Notes under the pieces: model-generated
The model's database searches: none
What the model saw: the letters and a program-made list of their open reading frames with translations, nothing else
Told to the model about the DNA's origin: nothing
Translations under genes and position numbers: made by a program
Shown here: positions 28,626-36,133 of the stretch, piece by piece
How positions within the stretch are numbered: the first letter of the stretch is position 1
Layout of the letters: every line of letters starts with the position of its first letter
Assembly: GCA_963811225.1 (NCBI GenBank)
Contig: CAWEQO010000002.1
Location: 124,001 to 188,000 of the forward strand
Reading direction: 5' to 3'
Length of the DNA stretch: 64,000 nucleotides
From: CAWEQO01 sp963811225
GTDB taxonomy: Bacteria > Chloroflexota > Anaerolineae > Anaerolineales > Anaerolineaceae

Positions 28626-28798
28626 GGACAACCCTCCTTTGTTTTCCCCCGTTAAAGTATCAGACGCCAGGGTGAGGGGGGCACCCGGGCGTCTGACAAA
28701 TGAAAGTATATCACCGCCAGATTAAATAAACATTAAAAATGAAATCGATAACATTGCAATTTCGTTGCAAACTGCGCTTCCCGAGGCCACGCCAACCC

Positions 28799-29644
28799 TT
28801 ACGCCTCGGGTTCTGCGTGCACTACCTGCACCGTGTGCGGGCCGCACTTCTTGTCAAAGATGACCAGTCCGGCCGCCACGAGATACAACAGGACGGTCTG
28901 GATCAGCATCAGCGTGGCCCCGAACGGGTAAAACAGGCCGAGGGTGAAGTTGTACATGAAGTGGCCGATGATGGCCGCCAGGATGCTGCGGTGGTTGCGC
29001 TCGTAGGCCCAGGCCAGGAAGACCGAGAGCGGGATGACGTTGGCGAGGAACAGCCAGAAGAAAGGCGTGAAAAGGCCCCAGGTGTAATGGGTGGTGCCGC
29101 GGATGAAGAACAAGGGCAGGTGCCAGGCCCACCAGATGAGGCCGAGAATCAGCGCCGCGCCGAGCAGGCCGAACCGGCGGGCCATCCGGTCGAGCGCAAA
29201 GCCACGCCAGCCAAGCTCTTCGGCCAACGGACCGGTAAAGATGCCGATGATGATGACGGGGATCACGGAGGCGGGCGCGGCCAGGATGCCGCGCCACTGG
29301 GCCATTGCAGCCGGTTCGCCGCCAATCAGGGAGTTCAGCAGCAAGGAAAGCAGGAAGATCACCGGAAAGCTGAAGAAGAGCAAGACATACCAGACCGGGC
29401 GGATGCGGCTGAAGTCGAGGATACTGCGCCAGAAGTTGCGGCGCTCTTTGACCATGCCGTAGCGGCTGATCATCAGGATCCCGGCCATGGAGGGGCCGAA
29501 ACCGCCCAGGGCAAACAGCAGCACGGTGGGGAACTCCATGCTGGTCTGCCCGGTCAGTGCGGCCGGGATCCACAGCGCCCACGAGAAAACGAAGGTGACG
29601 ATGAAAAAGGCGAACAAGCCGTTGCGTTTGGGATTGGAAGACAT
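28799..29644 (-). CDS. CPBP-family intramembrane metalloprotease
   Basis: 281 residues with about eight hydrophobic segments. The CPBP/Abi signature is present: AEELGWRGFALD (the double-Glu motif, about 140-151), WWAWHLPLFF (conserved His) and AAIIGHFMYNF (His/Asn near residue 230). Relatives include CAAX prenyl-protein proteases and bacteriocin-immunity proteins; the local substrate is unknown. Lys/Arg-rich N terminus (SSNPKRNG) and AGGAG before the ATG at 29644. Between it and the ABC permease gene lie 240 bases of repeats. Confidence 0.9.
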   Translation of the reverse strand: MSSNPKRNGLFAFFIVTFVFSWALWIPAALTGQTSMEFPTVLLFALGGFGPSMAGILMISRYGMVKERRNFWRSILDFSRIRPVWYVLLFFSFPVIFLLSLLLNSLIGGEPAAMAQWRGILAAPASVIPVIIIGIFTGPLAEELGWRGFALDRMARRFGLLGAALILGLIWWAWHLPLFFIRGTTHYTWGLFTPFFWLFLANVIPLSVFLAWAYERNHRSILAAIIGHFMYNFTLGLFYPFGATLMLIQTVLLYLVAAGLVIFDKKCGPHTVQVVHAEPEA

Positions 29645-29689
29645 GCGGTCGACTCCTGGAGAGATTCTAGGTGTATTGTATACGGAATT

Positions 29690-29873
29690 TGGGGAAAGAG
29701 AGCAGAGAACAGAGAACAGAGAGTAGAGAACAGGGAGCAGGGAGCAGGGAGTAGGGAGCTGACCGCCCCCTCCGCTGTTGTGTCAAAGAGCAGAGAGCAG
29801 CTCAAGCATTTAAGTTTTTACTGCTCTCTGCTCTCTACTCTCTTTCCTCTGTTCTCTACTCTCTACTATCCCT
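29690..29873. repeat. AGAGAACAGAGAG-type low-complexity repeat tract with inverted ends
   Basis: Left part: many tandem variants of a 7-base word (AGAGCAG, AGAACAG, AGAGTAG, GGGAGCA). Right part (29818-29873): the complementary words CTCTCTGC, CTCTACT, CTGTTCT. The two can form a long imperfect stem around TGACCGCCCCCTCC. It belongs to the family seen at 7237, 14555 and 26163. Confidence 0.8.
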
Positions 29874-29884
29874 ATACAAACCAT

Positions 29885-30709
29885 CTAACTTGTCGTTGAA
29901 GTCAGCAGCCGGGCCCGGTTGAAGCCGCGCACAGCGATGGCAGTCAGGACAGCGGCGATGATCCACAGGACGAGGCCGAGAATGAGGCCGGTGACGACGC
30001 CCAGGTAGAGAACGCCGGTGGCCTGCCCTATCATCAGGCCCACGACGAGCACGACCAGACTGGAGCTGGTCTGGTAAGCGCCCATGAAGGTCTGGGTGCG
30101 GGAGGAGATCAGCACGGTAGCCGAGACGCCGATCAACGCCAGCGCCGGGCTGATCCAGAAGATCAGCGGATACCAGGTTACGAGCGGGAACCAGACATAG
30201 CCGAAGATGGGCCAGGCGGCGATGTTGAGAACCAGGATGTAGAGAATGAAGCTCACCCAGGTGATGAGCAGCGAAGGCGTCAACCCGGCAGCGACCTTGC
30301 CGAGGAACAGCTCGGTATCGGTGGCGGGCGTGTAGAGCAGCGCCTCCATCGTCTTGCGCTCACGCTCGCCCGCGAAGGACTCGGCGGCGATGACGGTCGA
30401 GAATATGAGCGGGAAGATCAGGAACATGGGCGCAAAGAAGTAACCCAGCATGAGCACGATGGTGGACTGCATGTCATTCAGGCCGGAAAGCACTTGTGAG
30501 AGACCCAGAGGCAAGTTGGCAAAGAAACCGGCCATATCCGGATCGCTCATCATGCTGGAGCCGAGCGAGGCAGGCGCCAAGATGAGCGCCAACGGCAGGA
30601 TAAAGACAAAGATCAGCGGTACAACGACCATGGGGATCCAGGCGGCCTTATTCTGGCGCACTTCCAGCAGATCCTTTTTGGCGATGGCGGTGATGATTTT
30701 CGTGTTCAT
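29885..30709 (-). CDS. ABC-2 type transporter permease
   Basis: 274 residues with six predicted helices. The N-terminal KKDLLEVRQNKAAWIPMVVVPLIF matches ABC-2 permeases of the NatB/YhaP group, and AAESFAGERERKTMEALLYTPAT is the family's conserved cytoplasmic loop. It pairs with the ATPase encoded immediately upstream on the same strand; their coding regions overlap by four bases (ATGA). Together they form an exporter; the cargo cannot be predicted, but the neighbouring GntR (YtrA-type) regulator and SdpI-like gene suggest membrane or antimicrobial stress. Confidence 0.9.
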   Translation of the reverse strand: MNTKIITAIAKKDLLEVRQNKAAWIPMVVVPLIFVFILPLALILAPASLGSSMMSDPDMAGFFANLPLGLSQVLSGLNDMQSTIVLMLGYFFAPMFLIFPLIFSTVIAAESFAGERERKTMEALLYTPATDTELFLGKVAAGLTPSLLITWVSFILYILVLNIAAWPIFGYVWFPLVTWYPLIFWISPALALIGVSATVLISSRTQTFMGAYQTSSSLVVLVVGLMIGQATGVLYLGVVTGLILGLVLWIIAAVLTAIAVRGFNRARLLTSTTS

Positions 30710-31653
30710 TTGACACCTTCCCGCTGCCCTTGCAGCTTGAAGTAGATTTCTTCGAGTGAGACCTTTTGCGGCATCAGCGCAGTGATCTGCGCGCCCGCCT
30801 GCACCAATGCGGTGACGACCGTGGGGATGTTGGCTTCTTGCTCCACCTGCACCCGCCAGTCGCCGTTCTCACCCGGCTGATTCTGCAGCACGCCGGGGAG
30901 GCCTTGAAGAGCGGCCTGCGCCTGCGCCGGCAGCGTCTGATACAGCTTGACCTGCAGCCAAAGTCCGGGCGAGACCAGCCGGCGCAGCTCGTCGAGTGTG
31001 CCGATGGCCAGCAAGCGGCCTTTGTTCAAAATCGCCAGGCGGTCGCACAGCCGCTCGGCTTCGAACAGGTTGTGGGTCGCCAGCAGCACCGTGTGTTCAC
31101 TGCGGTTGCGTAAACCGATCACCAGTTCATGGACCTGTTGGGCGGCTTCGGGGTCCAGGCCAGAGGTCGGCTCATCGAGGAACAGCAGCTGCGGATGGTT
31201 GAGCAGCGCGCGCGCCAGGGCCAGACGCTGCTTCATGCCCTTGGAATACGTGCCGGTCCGGTCGTTGCCGCGTTCTTCGAGATTGAAGAACTGCAGCAGC
31301 TCTTCCGTGCGCGGCTTGATCTCGGCGCTGTCCATGCCGTCGAGGGTGCCGAAGAATTCCAGGTTCTGGCGGGCGGTCAGGCGCTCATACAGGGCGGGCG
31401 TCTCGGTCAGCACACCCGTCTGGGAGCGGACCTTGTCGCCTTGCGTGACGGGATTGGACCCGAGGACGCTTATTTGACCGGAGGTTGGCGGGAAGAGCCC
31501 ATTGAGCAGGCGAACGGTGGTGGTTTTCCCGGCGCCGTTTGGCCCAAGCAGCCCGAGGATTTCGCCCTTGTGGACAGAAAAGCTCAGGTCCTGCAGAGCG
31601 GGATGATCGCCGTAGCGATGGACGAGATGATCGACTTGAATTACGGTTTCCAT
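30706..31653 (-). CDS. ABC transporter ATP-binding protein (CcmA/NatA type)
   Basis: 315 residues. One ABC domain: Walker A GPNGAGKTTTVRLLNG near 38-53, Q-loop LTETPALYERLTARQNLEFF, signature YSKGMKQRLALARAL, Walker B LLFLDEPTSGLDPEA and H-loop LLATHNL, followed by a C-terminal regulatory part. The start METVIQVDHLVHRYG is at 31653; the frame runs upstream through the parS region but without a start that fits. It energises the permease overlapping its end. The gap to the SdpI-like gene contains two parS sites. Confidence 0.93.
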   Translation of the reverse strand: METVIQVDHLVHRYGDHPALQDLSFSVHKGEILGLLGPNGAGKTTTVRLLNGLFPPTSGQISVLGSNPVTQGDKVRSQTGVLTETPALYERLTARQNLEFFGTLDGMDSAEIKPRTEELLQFFNLEERGNDRTGTYSKGMKQRLALARALLNHPQLLFLDEPTSGLDPEAAQQVHELVIGLRNRSEHTVLLATHNLFEAERLCDRLAILNKGRLLAIGTLDELRRLVSPGLWLQVKLYQTLPAQAQAALQGLPGVLQNQPGENGDWRVQVEQEANIPTVVTALVQAGAQITALMPQKVSLEEIYFKLQGQREGVK

Positions 31654-31720
31654 GATAAGAACCTTTTCAAACAATTCCGGCAGGGCAAAATGTTGAAACC
31701 CAGACGGTGAACGAAGGAAT

Positions 31721-31736
31721 TGTTTCACGTGAAACA
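31721..31736. promoter_or_regulatory. parS site 1 (ParB/Spo0J binding site)
   Basis: TGTTTCACGTGAAACA is a perfect 16-base palindrome and identical to the bacterial chromosomal parS consensus established in Bacillus subtilis. ParB binds and spreads from such sites, loading condensin and directing origin segregation. It lies between the ABC ATPase and the SdpI-like gene. Confidence 0.85.
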
Positions 31737-31767
31737 TTCGATTCGCCGGCACGCTGCGCCGGCGCCA

Positions 31768-31783
31768 TGTTTCACGTGAAACA
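31768..31783. promoter_or_regulatory. parS site 2
   Basis: A second exact copy of TGTTTCACGTGAAACA, 47 bases from the first (start to start) and abutting the stop codon of the SdpI-like gene. Between the two sites an inverted repeat CGCCGGC/GCCGGCG (31744-31765) can form a stem. Confidence 0.85.
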
Positions 31784-32431
31784 TTAACCGGCTTTATGGA
31801 TGCGCCGGTAGGCAGCGTAGGAATAGACGATGGAATAAAAAGCGACGAACAAGATCGGCACAATCACCAACAGGAACGCCAGGCTGGGGAGGGCCAGCCC
31901 GAACAAGGCGATGATGCCTGAAATTGCAAAGCCGCGAGCCGCCACGACGTTTGTCTCCCGCCAGACCTGGTCGCTGCTCAGAGTCCATGGTGTGCGGACG
32001 CCGATGAACCAGTTGGGCCTGGCATGGAGCATCAGGTAGGCGGCGCCAAATTCGAGCAGGGCCAGCCCGGGAATCATGGCTTGCAGCATATTGAAGCGCA
32101 CGCCGAAGTTATACAGCATGGTCAGCGCTTGCAGGTACACCAGGAACGCGGCGAGTACCACGATAAACCCGTAATAACTCTGGCGGAACCCGGCCGCATT
32201 GAAGCGCCTGGGATCGATGCGCGGCAAGAGCAGCAGCAGCCCAACGACGACCACCAGCATGATCGGCAGGATAAAGGCTGCCGCGAAGCGCGAGGAGTAG
32301 CCGTCCGGCTGCCCCTGAGCGTTCCAATGGGTGACGCCGCGGGCGGGCAGCTGCGGGTAAGCCAGGGCGGCCATGATGAATGAGGCCAGGACGATCGCCA
32401 GGACGGCGATCAATAAGATACGTGTTTTCAT
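31784..32431 (-). CDS. SdpI-family membrane protein (DUF1648 + SdpI)
   Basis: 215 residues, six to seven hydrophobic segments. The first part (ALAYPQLPARGVTHWNAQGQPDGY) is the DUF1648 signature, and FIGVRTPWTLSSDQVWRETN near 140-160 is the SdpI signature. SdpI of B. subtilis gives immunity to the SdpC toxin and acts as a signal receptor; many relatives are orphan. The gene overlaps the GntR regulator's stop by four bases, an arrangement also seen in B. subtilis (autorepressor plus SdpI). Its stop abuts parS site 2. Confidence 0.88.
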   Translation of the reverse strand: MKTRILLIAVLAIVLASFIMAALAYPQLPARGVTHWNAQGQPDGYSSRFAAAFILPIMLVVVVGLLLLLPRIDPRRFNAAGFRQSYYGFIVVLAAFLVYLQALTMLYNFGVRFNMLQAMIPGLALLEFGAAYLMLHARPNWFIGVRTPWTLSSDQVWRETNVVAARGFAISGIIALFGLALPSLAFLLVIVPILFVAFYSIVYSYAAYRRIHKAG

Positions 32432-32826
32432 GTGTGTTCTTCAAAATCCTTTGTTTGCAAGTGCTCTTCCATCCGTTCACGGATCGTTTCAAAATCGTAG
32501 CCCAGGCGGGTGGCGGCCGAGAGATAGCGCCGGGTCAGCCGGTCGAGGGCGTCGCCTTGCAGGGGCTGGCTCTTGGCCGCCTCGGGACGATCGAGGATGT
32601 AGCTGCCGCGGCCGTGCTGGGTGGAGATGATGCCGCTTTCGTCCAGGATGTGGTATGCCCGGGCGACCGTATTGAAGTTCACGCCCAACTGCGAGGCCAG
32701 CTCGCGGATGGTGGGCAGCTGGTCGCCGGGCTGCAGTTTACCGCCATTGAGCAGCGCTTGAATCTGCTCGACGATCTGGGCGTAAATCGGCGTCCGAGAG
32801 CGCAGATCGAGCTGTAAATCGATCAA
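32428..32826 (-). CDS. GntR-family regulator, YtrA subfamily
   Basis: 132 residues: a winged helix-turn-helix of about 70 residues (PIYAQIVEQIQALLNGG, then LPTIRELASQLGVNFNTVARAYHILDESGII and the wing HGRGSYI), with a short C-terminal tail, as in YtrA-type repressors of ABC transporter operons. The start is TTG at 32826 with AGGAGG ten bases before it. It overlaps sdpI by four bases and likely controls it and the ABC exporter beyond. No operator was identified. Confidence 0.9.
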   Translation of the reverse strand: MIDLQLDLRSRTPIYAQIVEQIQALLNGGKLQPGDQLPTIRELASQLGVNFNTVARAYHILDESGIISTQHGRGSYILDRPEAAKSQPLQGDALDRLTRRYLSAATRLGYDFETIRERMEEHLQTKDFEEHT

Positions 32827-32899
32827 ACGAGGATTGCCTCCTAAAATTGTATTATTGTACGATTGAGTGAATTGTATGTGAGAAGGGCGGATTTGTCAA

Positions 32900-32961
32900 G
32901 GGGATTGGGGATTAGGGATTGAGGACAAATTACCACTCCCCGCTCCCCAATCCCCAATCCC
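32900..32961. repeat. GGGGATTGGGGATT-type inverted repeat
   Basis: The words GGGGATTGGGGATTAGGG and, at the right end, CCCCAATCCCCAATCCCC face each other. A longer related version lies at 62014-62113. It is placed between the converging regulator operon and the metzincin-like gene. Confidence 0.65.
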
Positions 32962-32967
32962 CCAACC

Positions 32968-34140
32968 TCAACTTTCTTCATTCAAAAACAGGATACTCCG
33001 AATCACCTTCGGACTATCAGAGCGTCCGCCCAGCGAGCCGGTGAGGACGCCGATGCCGGCGGAGAACATGGCCAGTTTGAGATGGTCGATGGGGGTGGTG
33101 ACGGGCCCGGCGGTCGGCCAGGTGGTCATCAACTCGGGCGGGATGATGAACAGCACGATCAGGTACATGAGCGCCAGGAATATCAGGTAGATCAACAGAA
33201 TGGTGACGATCAGGCTGAGCTGAGTGGTAACGATTGTAATTACAGTCGACTCTGACAGCCCCTTGCGCCGGTTCGAAAGAGCAGTCAGGCCGAAGGAGTT
33301 GTAGAGCAGCAGCTCGGCGCCGATCATGGCAAACAGAGAGAACAAGATGATTTGATACAGCTCTACCTGCCCGGCGATGTCCCAAATTTCAGCGTTGAAC
33401 AGGAACAGGATAATCACCGAAACGCCGGTGGTGATCATGGTTGGCAGGCGCGTCAGCAGATGCAGCGGGTTAACCTGCCAGACGCCTTTGAGTATGGCGC
33501 CGCCGTTTGAGAAGAATTGGCCGAAGGCAAAGCGCACCAGGTGGCGCTGGGCAACCCGATCGTGGGCCTCGGCGGGCAGGCGCTGCTGTATGGCGTGAAT
33601 TTGCCGGGCGTCATAGACGCGCATGCCATCCAGATCGTCGATGATGGTGAAATCGTACATGGCGTTGGTGGGGTTCTCATCGTGCGGCAGGCCAAGCGTG
33701 TGGCCGAAGGTGTGCAGCAGCAGCGCCGACAGCCGTCGGGCAGCCAACTGCTGATCGGGGGCGCGGCCCCAGAACTCGGACCACAGGCGCTTGGTGGAGA
33801 TGATGCCGATGTTGGTTAATTGGCTGGGATAGGCCAGCACGTAGGTGTGGGTGGTGGGCGACAGGTCAACCTCGGTCAGGATCAACAGGAAGTCGATGTC
33901 GCGCTCGATCTTCTCGCTGACGCCGAGCTGGAGGAAATCGAACGGAAGGTAAGCGCCTTCGACAGGGATGAGGTGCGGGCCGGTGAACTGGAAGACGGAG
34001 ATGCTGACGTTGAGGTCCTTCAGCTCCTGACGGAACAAGGCCAGGCCCTGATCAACCAACTCACCGAAATTCTTCGACGCCTTGGTCTCCTCGACCTTGA
34101 CTTTCATGATGCCGATGGTATATGGAGGCCTGGCGTGCAT
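32968..34140 (-). CDS. Membrane protein with an N-terminal degenerate metzincin-like domain
   Basis: 390 residues. The first half is soluble and resembles archaemetzincin/matrixin zinc proteases: FLLILTEVDLSP, the LLLHTFGHTLGLPHDENP region and a following MYDF (a Met-turn-like element). The zinc motif reads HTFGHTLGLPH, so all three histidines and the Gly are kept but the catalytic Glu after the first His is Thr. The second half has four or five membrane helices (IILFLFNAEIWDIAG, LIVTILLIYLIFLALMYLI). It may bind zinc without cleaving. The start at 34140 follows GAGGG; ATG 34107 is the alternative. The metallophosphoesterase gene ends eight bases upstream. Confidence 0.65.
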   Translation of the reverse strand: MHARPPYTIGIMKVKVEETKASKNFGELVDQGLALFRQELKDLNVSISVFQFTGPHLIPVEGAYLPFDFLQLGVSEKIERDIDFLLILTEVDLSPTTHTYVLAYPSQLTNIGIISTKRLWSEFWGRAPDQQLAARRLSALLLHTFGHTLGLPHDENPTNAMYDFTIIDDLDGMRVYDARQIHAIQQRLPAEAHDRVAQRHLVRFAFGQFFSNGGAILKGVWQVNPLHLLTRLPTMITTGVSVIILFLFNAEIWDIAGQVELYQIILFSLFAMIGAELLLYNSFGLTALSNRRKGLSESTVITIVTTQLSLIVTILLIYLIFLALMYLIVLFIIPPELMTTWPTAGPVTTPIDHLKLAMFSAGIGVLTGSLGGRSDSPKVIRSILFLNEES

Positions 34141-34147
34141 TTACCCT

Positions 34148-35066
34148 CTACTCTCCCACAAGCTTAAACCGGGTCACTTCTGGGGGGCAGTTGATGCGGA
34201 TGGGATAGTCGCTGAAACCGATGCCGCGATTGACGTACAGGTGGTTGCCGGGCTTGCCGAAGTCATCTTCAATCCAGCCGTCCATGTGCACCGGGTCTGA
34301 CTCGAACAGGCTCAGGTACGACCAATTGGGCAGGCCGGGGATGCGGATTTGGCCGCCGTGCGTATGGCCGGCCACCGCCGCCGGGGCCTTTTCAGGGGCG
34401 ATGTCCTTAAACCAGTTCGGGGTTGTGCATAAACACGAAGCGCGGAGCGGCGTCGGGCACGTGGGAGAAGGCCTCCTCGATCTCGCTGTCTTGCGCCATG
34501 TATGAGCCGATGCCAACCAGGTAGAAGGGGCAGGCGTTCTTCTCTTTGGGCGACGCCAGTTCGGCCGCCTGGTTTTCCAGCATGCGGATGCCGATCTCTT
34601 TCATGGCGTCGCGGGTCTCGATGGCACGTGTGTAGTTCATATTGGGATCAGAGCGGTCGACCACGCTGTAATCGTGGTTGCCCAGCACACCGTAGACCGG
34701 GATGCCCGCCTCCACCAGCGGGGAGAGCAGCTCTTGCACTGTGTGCACAACCTCATCGGTATGGTCGGCGGCGTGATAGATGAAATCGCCCAGCACCAAC
34801 GCCGCGGCGGGTGGATCTTCGAGGATTTTTTTGACCGCCCGGCGGATGGCTCCGGTGTTGCCGAGCCACATGCCCACCTGCAGGTCGGCGATCACCGCGA
34901 TTTCACGACCCTCCCAATCTTGCGGCAAGTTGGGGATGTGGGCGACGGGACGGGTCACGTCGATGATGAAGCGCGGCTCGATGAAGACGCCATAGATGAT
35001 GAATAAGATTATCAGACTCACCAGTCCAAGAAAAATGTAGCCGATCACGGTGAGGAATTCCCCCAT
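34148..35066 (-). CDS. Membrane-anchored metallophosphoesterase, frameshifted
   Basis: Corrected length about 305 residues. It begins with a membrane helix (EFLTVIGYIFLGLVSLIILF), then calcineurin-like motifs: IAVIADLQVG, LVLGDFIYHAAD, VLGNHDYS. At HNPE the frame ends early; removing one base (34415) gives HNPEWFKDIAPEKAP and then AVAGHTHGGQI, the last metal-binding motif, to the stop at 34148. It resembles YkuE/YpbG-type phosphoesterases that hydrolyse membrane or UDP-linked phosphate esters. AAGGAG precedes the start. Confidence 0.88.
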
Positions 35067-35145
35067 AGAAATGCTCTCCTTTCTACCCCCTTGATTGGAT
35101 TGTACCAAATTCGACCGATAAGAAGCAAATCCCGAAGCCCTTATT

Positions 35146-35183
35146 AAAAGAGAAGAAGAGCTTTGAAGCTCTTCTTCTCTTTT
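35146..35183 (-). terminator. 17-bp hairpin after the sulfite-oxidase-like gene
   Basis: Arms 35146-35162 and 35167-35183 are perfectly complementary (AAAAGAGAAGAAGAGCT) with a 4-base loop. Placed 22 bases after the sulfite-oxidase-like stop and upstream of the metallophosphoesterase start. Confidence 0.7.
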
Positions 35184-35204
35184 ACATCCCTGGCGATCCC
35201 GGTT

Positions 35205-35843
35205 TTACCCGTAGCGCTCCTCTTTCCAGACGTCGGCTTCATTGTGATAACCGGCGCGCTCCCAGAAGCCGGGCTGGTCGTAGGCCGAGAACTCAAGGCT
35301 GCGCAGCCACTTGGCGCCTTTCCAGAAGTACGGCACCTTCAGGTCTTCCCGGTCGGGGATGGCGCCGATGACCGCCCGCAGCGGGAAGCCGTGGTCGGGG
35401 GTGAGGGGCAGTCCGTTGAAGTGGGTGGCCAGCAAGAAGTTCTCTTGCAGGGTCACGTCCAGCGGCAGGTTGGTGGTGAAGCCGAATTCGGCGTGCTCGA
35501 TCACGAAGATGGCCTCGGGCTTGAGCTTGAGTAGACCCTGGTCGATCAGCGTGCGCAGCGAGACGCCCTCCCAAGTGGTATCGAACTTGCTCCAGGCGGT
35601 CACGCAGTGGATGTCCATGGTCAGGGTCGTGCGGGGCAGGGCGCTGAACTGCTCCCAGTTAAGGGTCTGCGGCTCCTCGACCTCACCCAGGATGCGAAAG
35701 TCCCAGGTCTGAGGGTCGAAGCGGGGCACCGGGCCGTAATGCAGCACGGGGAACTTGTTGGTGACGGACTGCCCCGGCGGCACGCGGTTCTGACTGCGGA
35801 ACTCGTTTTCGTCTTCCCGTCGTCGAAAAATGCCATCAAACAT
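35205..35843 (-). CDS. Sulfite-oxidase-like molybdopterin protein (YedY/MsrP-type domain)
   Basis: 212 residues of the oxidoreductase molybdopterin-binding domain: FPVLHYGPVPRFDPQTWDFRI, then LTMDIHCVTAWSKFDTTWEGV, where the Cys is the molybdenum ligand, and HGFPLRAVIGAIPDREDLKVPYFWKGAKWL. No Tat signal or membrane segment is present, unlike MsrP, so it is probably cytoplasmic. The electron partner is not encoded next to it. GGAGG precedes the ATG. A terminator-like hairpin lies in its leader. Confidence 0.93.
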   Translation of the reverse strand: MFDGIFRRREDENEFRSQNRVPPGQSVTNKFPVLHYGPVPRFDPQTWDFRILGEVEEPQTLNWEQFSALPRTTLTMDIHCVTAWSKFDTTWEGVSLRTLIDQGLLKLKPEAIFVIEHAEFGFTTNLPLDVTLQENFLLATHFNGLPLTPDHGFPLRAVIGAIPDREDLKVPYFWKGAKWLRSLEFSAYDQPGFWERAGYHNEADVWKEERYG

Positions 35844-35862
35844 GATGTTGCCTCCAAAATAA

Positions 35863-35903
35863 AAGAGCGAAGAGCCCCGCTGGGGCTGTGTTACGCTCTT
35901 TGG
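35863..35903 (-). promoter_or_regulatory. Terminator-like hairpin in the leader of the sulfite-oxidase-like gene
   Basis: On the minus strand AAAGAGCG and CGCTCTTT enclose an inner stem AGCCCC/GGGGCT, followed by TATTTTG and then the ribosome site. A -10 TATAAT (35929-35924) places the transcript start near 35917, so the hairpin is inside the leader. It could be an attenuator; no known riboswitch was recognised. Confidence 0.4.
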
Positions 35904-35923
35904 TTGTAAAGTTTGTAAAGGGG

Positions 35924-35929
35924 ATTATA
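35924..35929 (-). promoter_or_regulatory. -10 TATAAT on the minus strand
   Basis: Consensus hexamer in GGGTATAATCCCC, about 80 bases upstream of the sulfite-oxidase-like ATG. A divergent TATAAT at 35960-35965 faces the histidine kinase gene. Confidence 0.5.
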
Positions 35930-36022
35930 CCCGGATTTGACCGCCGGTCCTATATCGGGTATAATGTATCTAAATACTATTGTTAAAAATTTCACCATTG
36001 AAGGTATAGCTGAAGAACATCG

Positions 36023-36088
36023 ATGACCCAGGGCGAGCGCCGGCTGCTCGCCTGCAGCCTTTTCGCAGCCCCTTTCAATGAAGGTTAA
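36023..36088 (+). CDS. Possible 21-residue leader peptide
   Basis: ATG 36023 to TAA 36086 (MTQGERRLLACSLFAAPFN), between a TATAAT at 35960 and the histidine kinase. The ribosome site is weak (GAAGAAC). It may be chance. Confidence 0.15.
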   Translation: MTQGERRLLACSLFAAPFNEG

Positions 36089-36133
36089 TTGCGGTTACCG
36101 GCGTTATCGGGTAAAATGAAGAACGGTTTAAGT

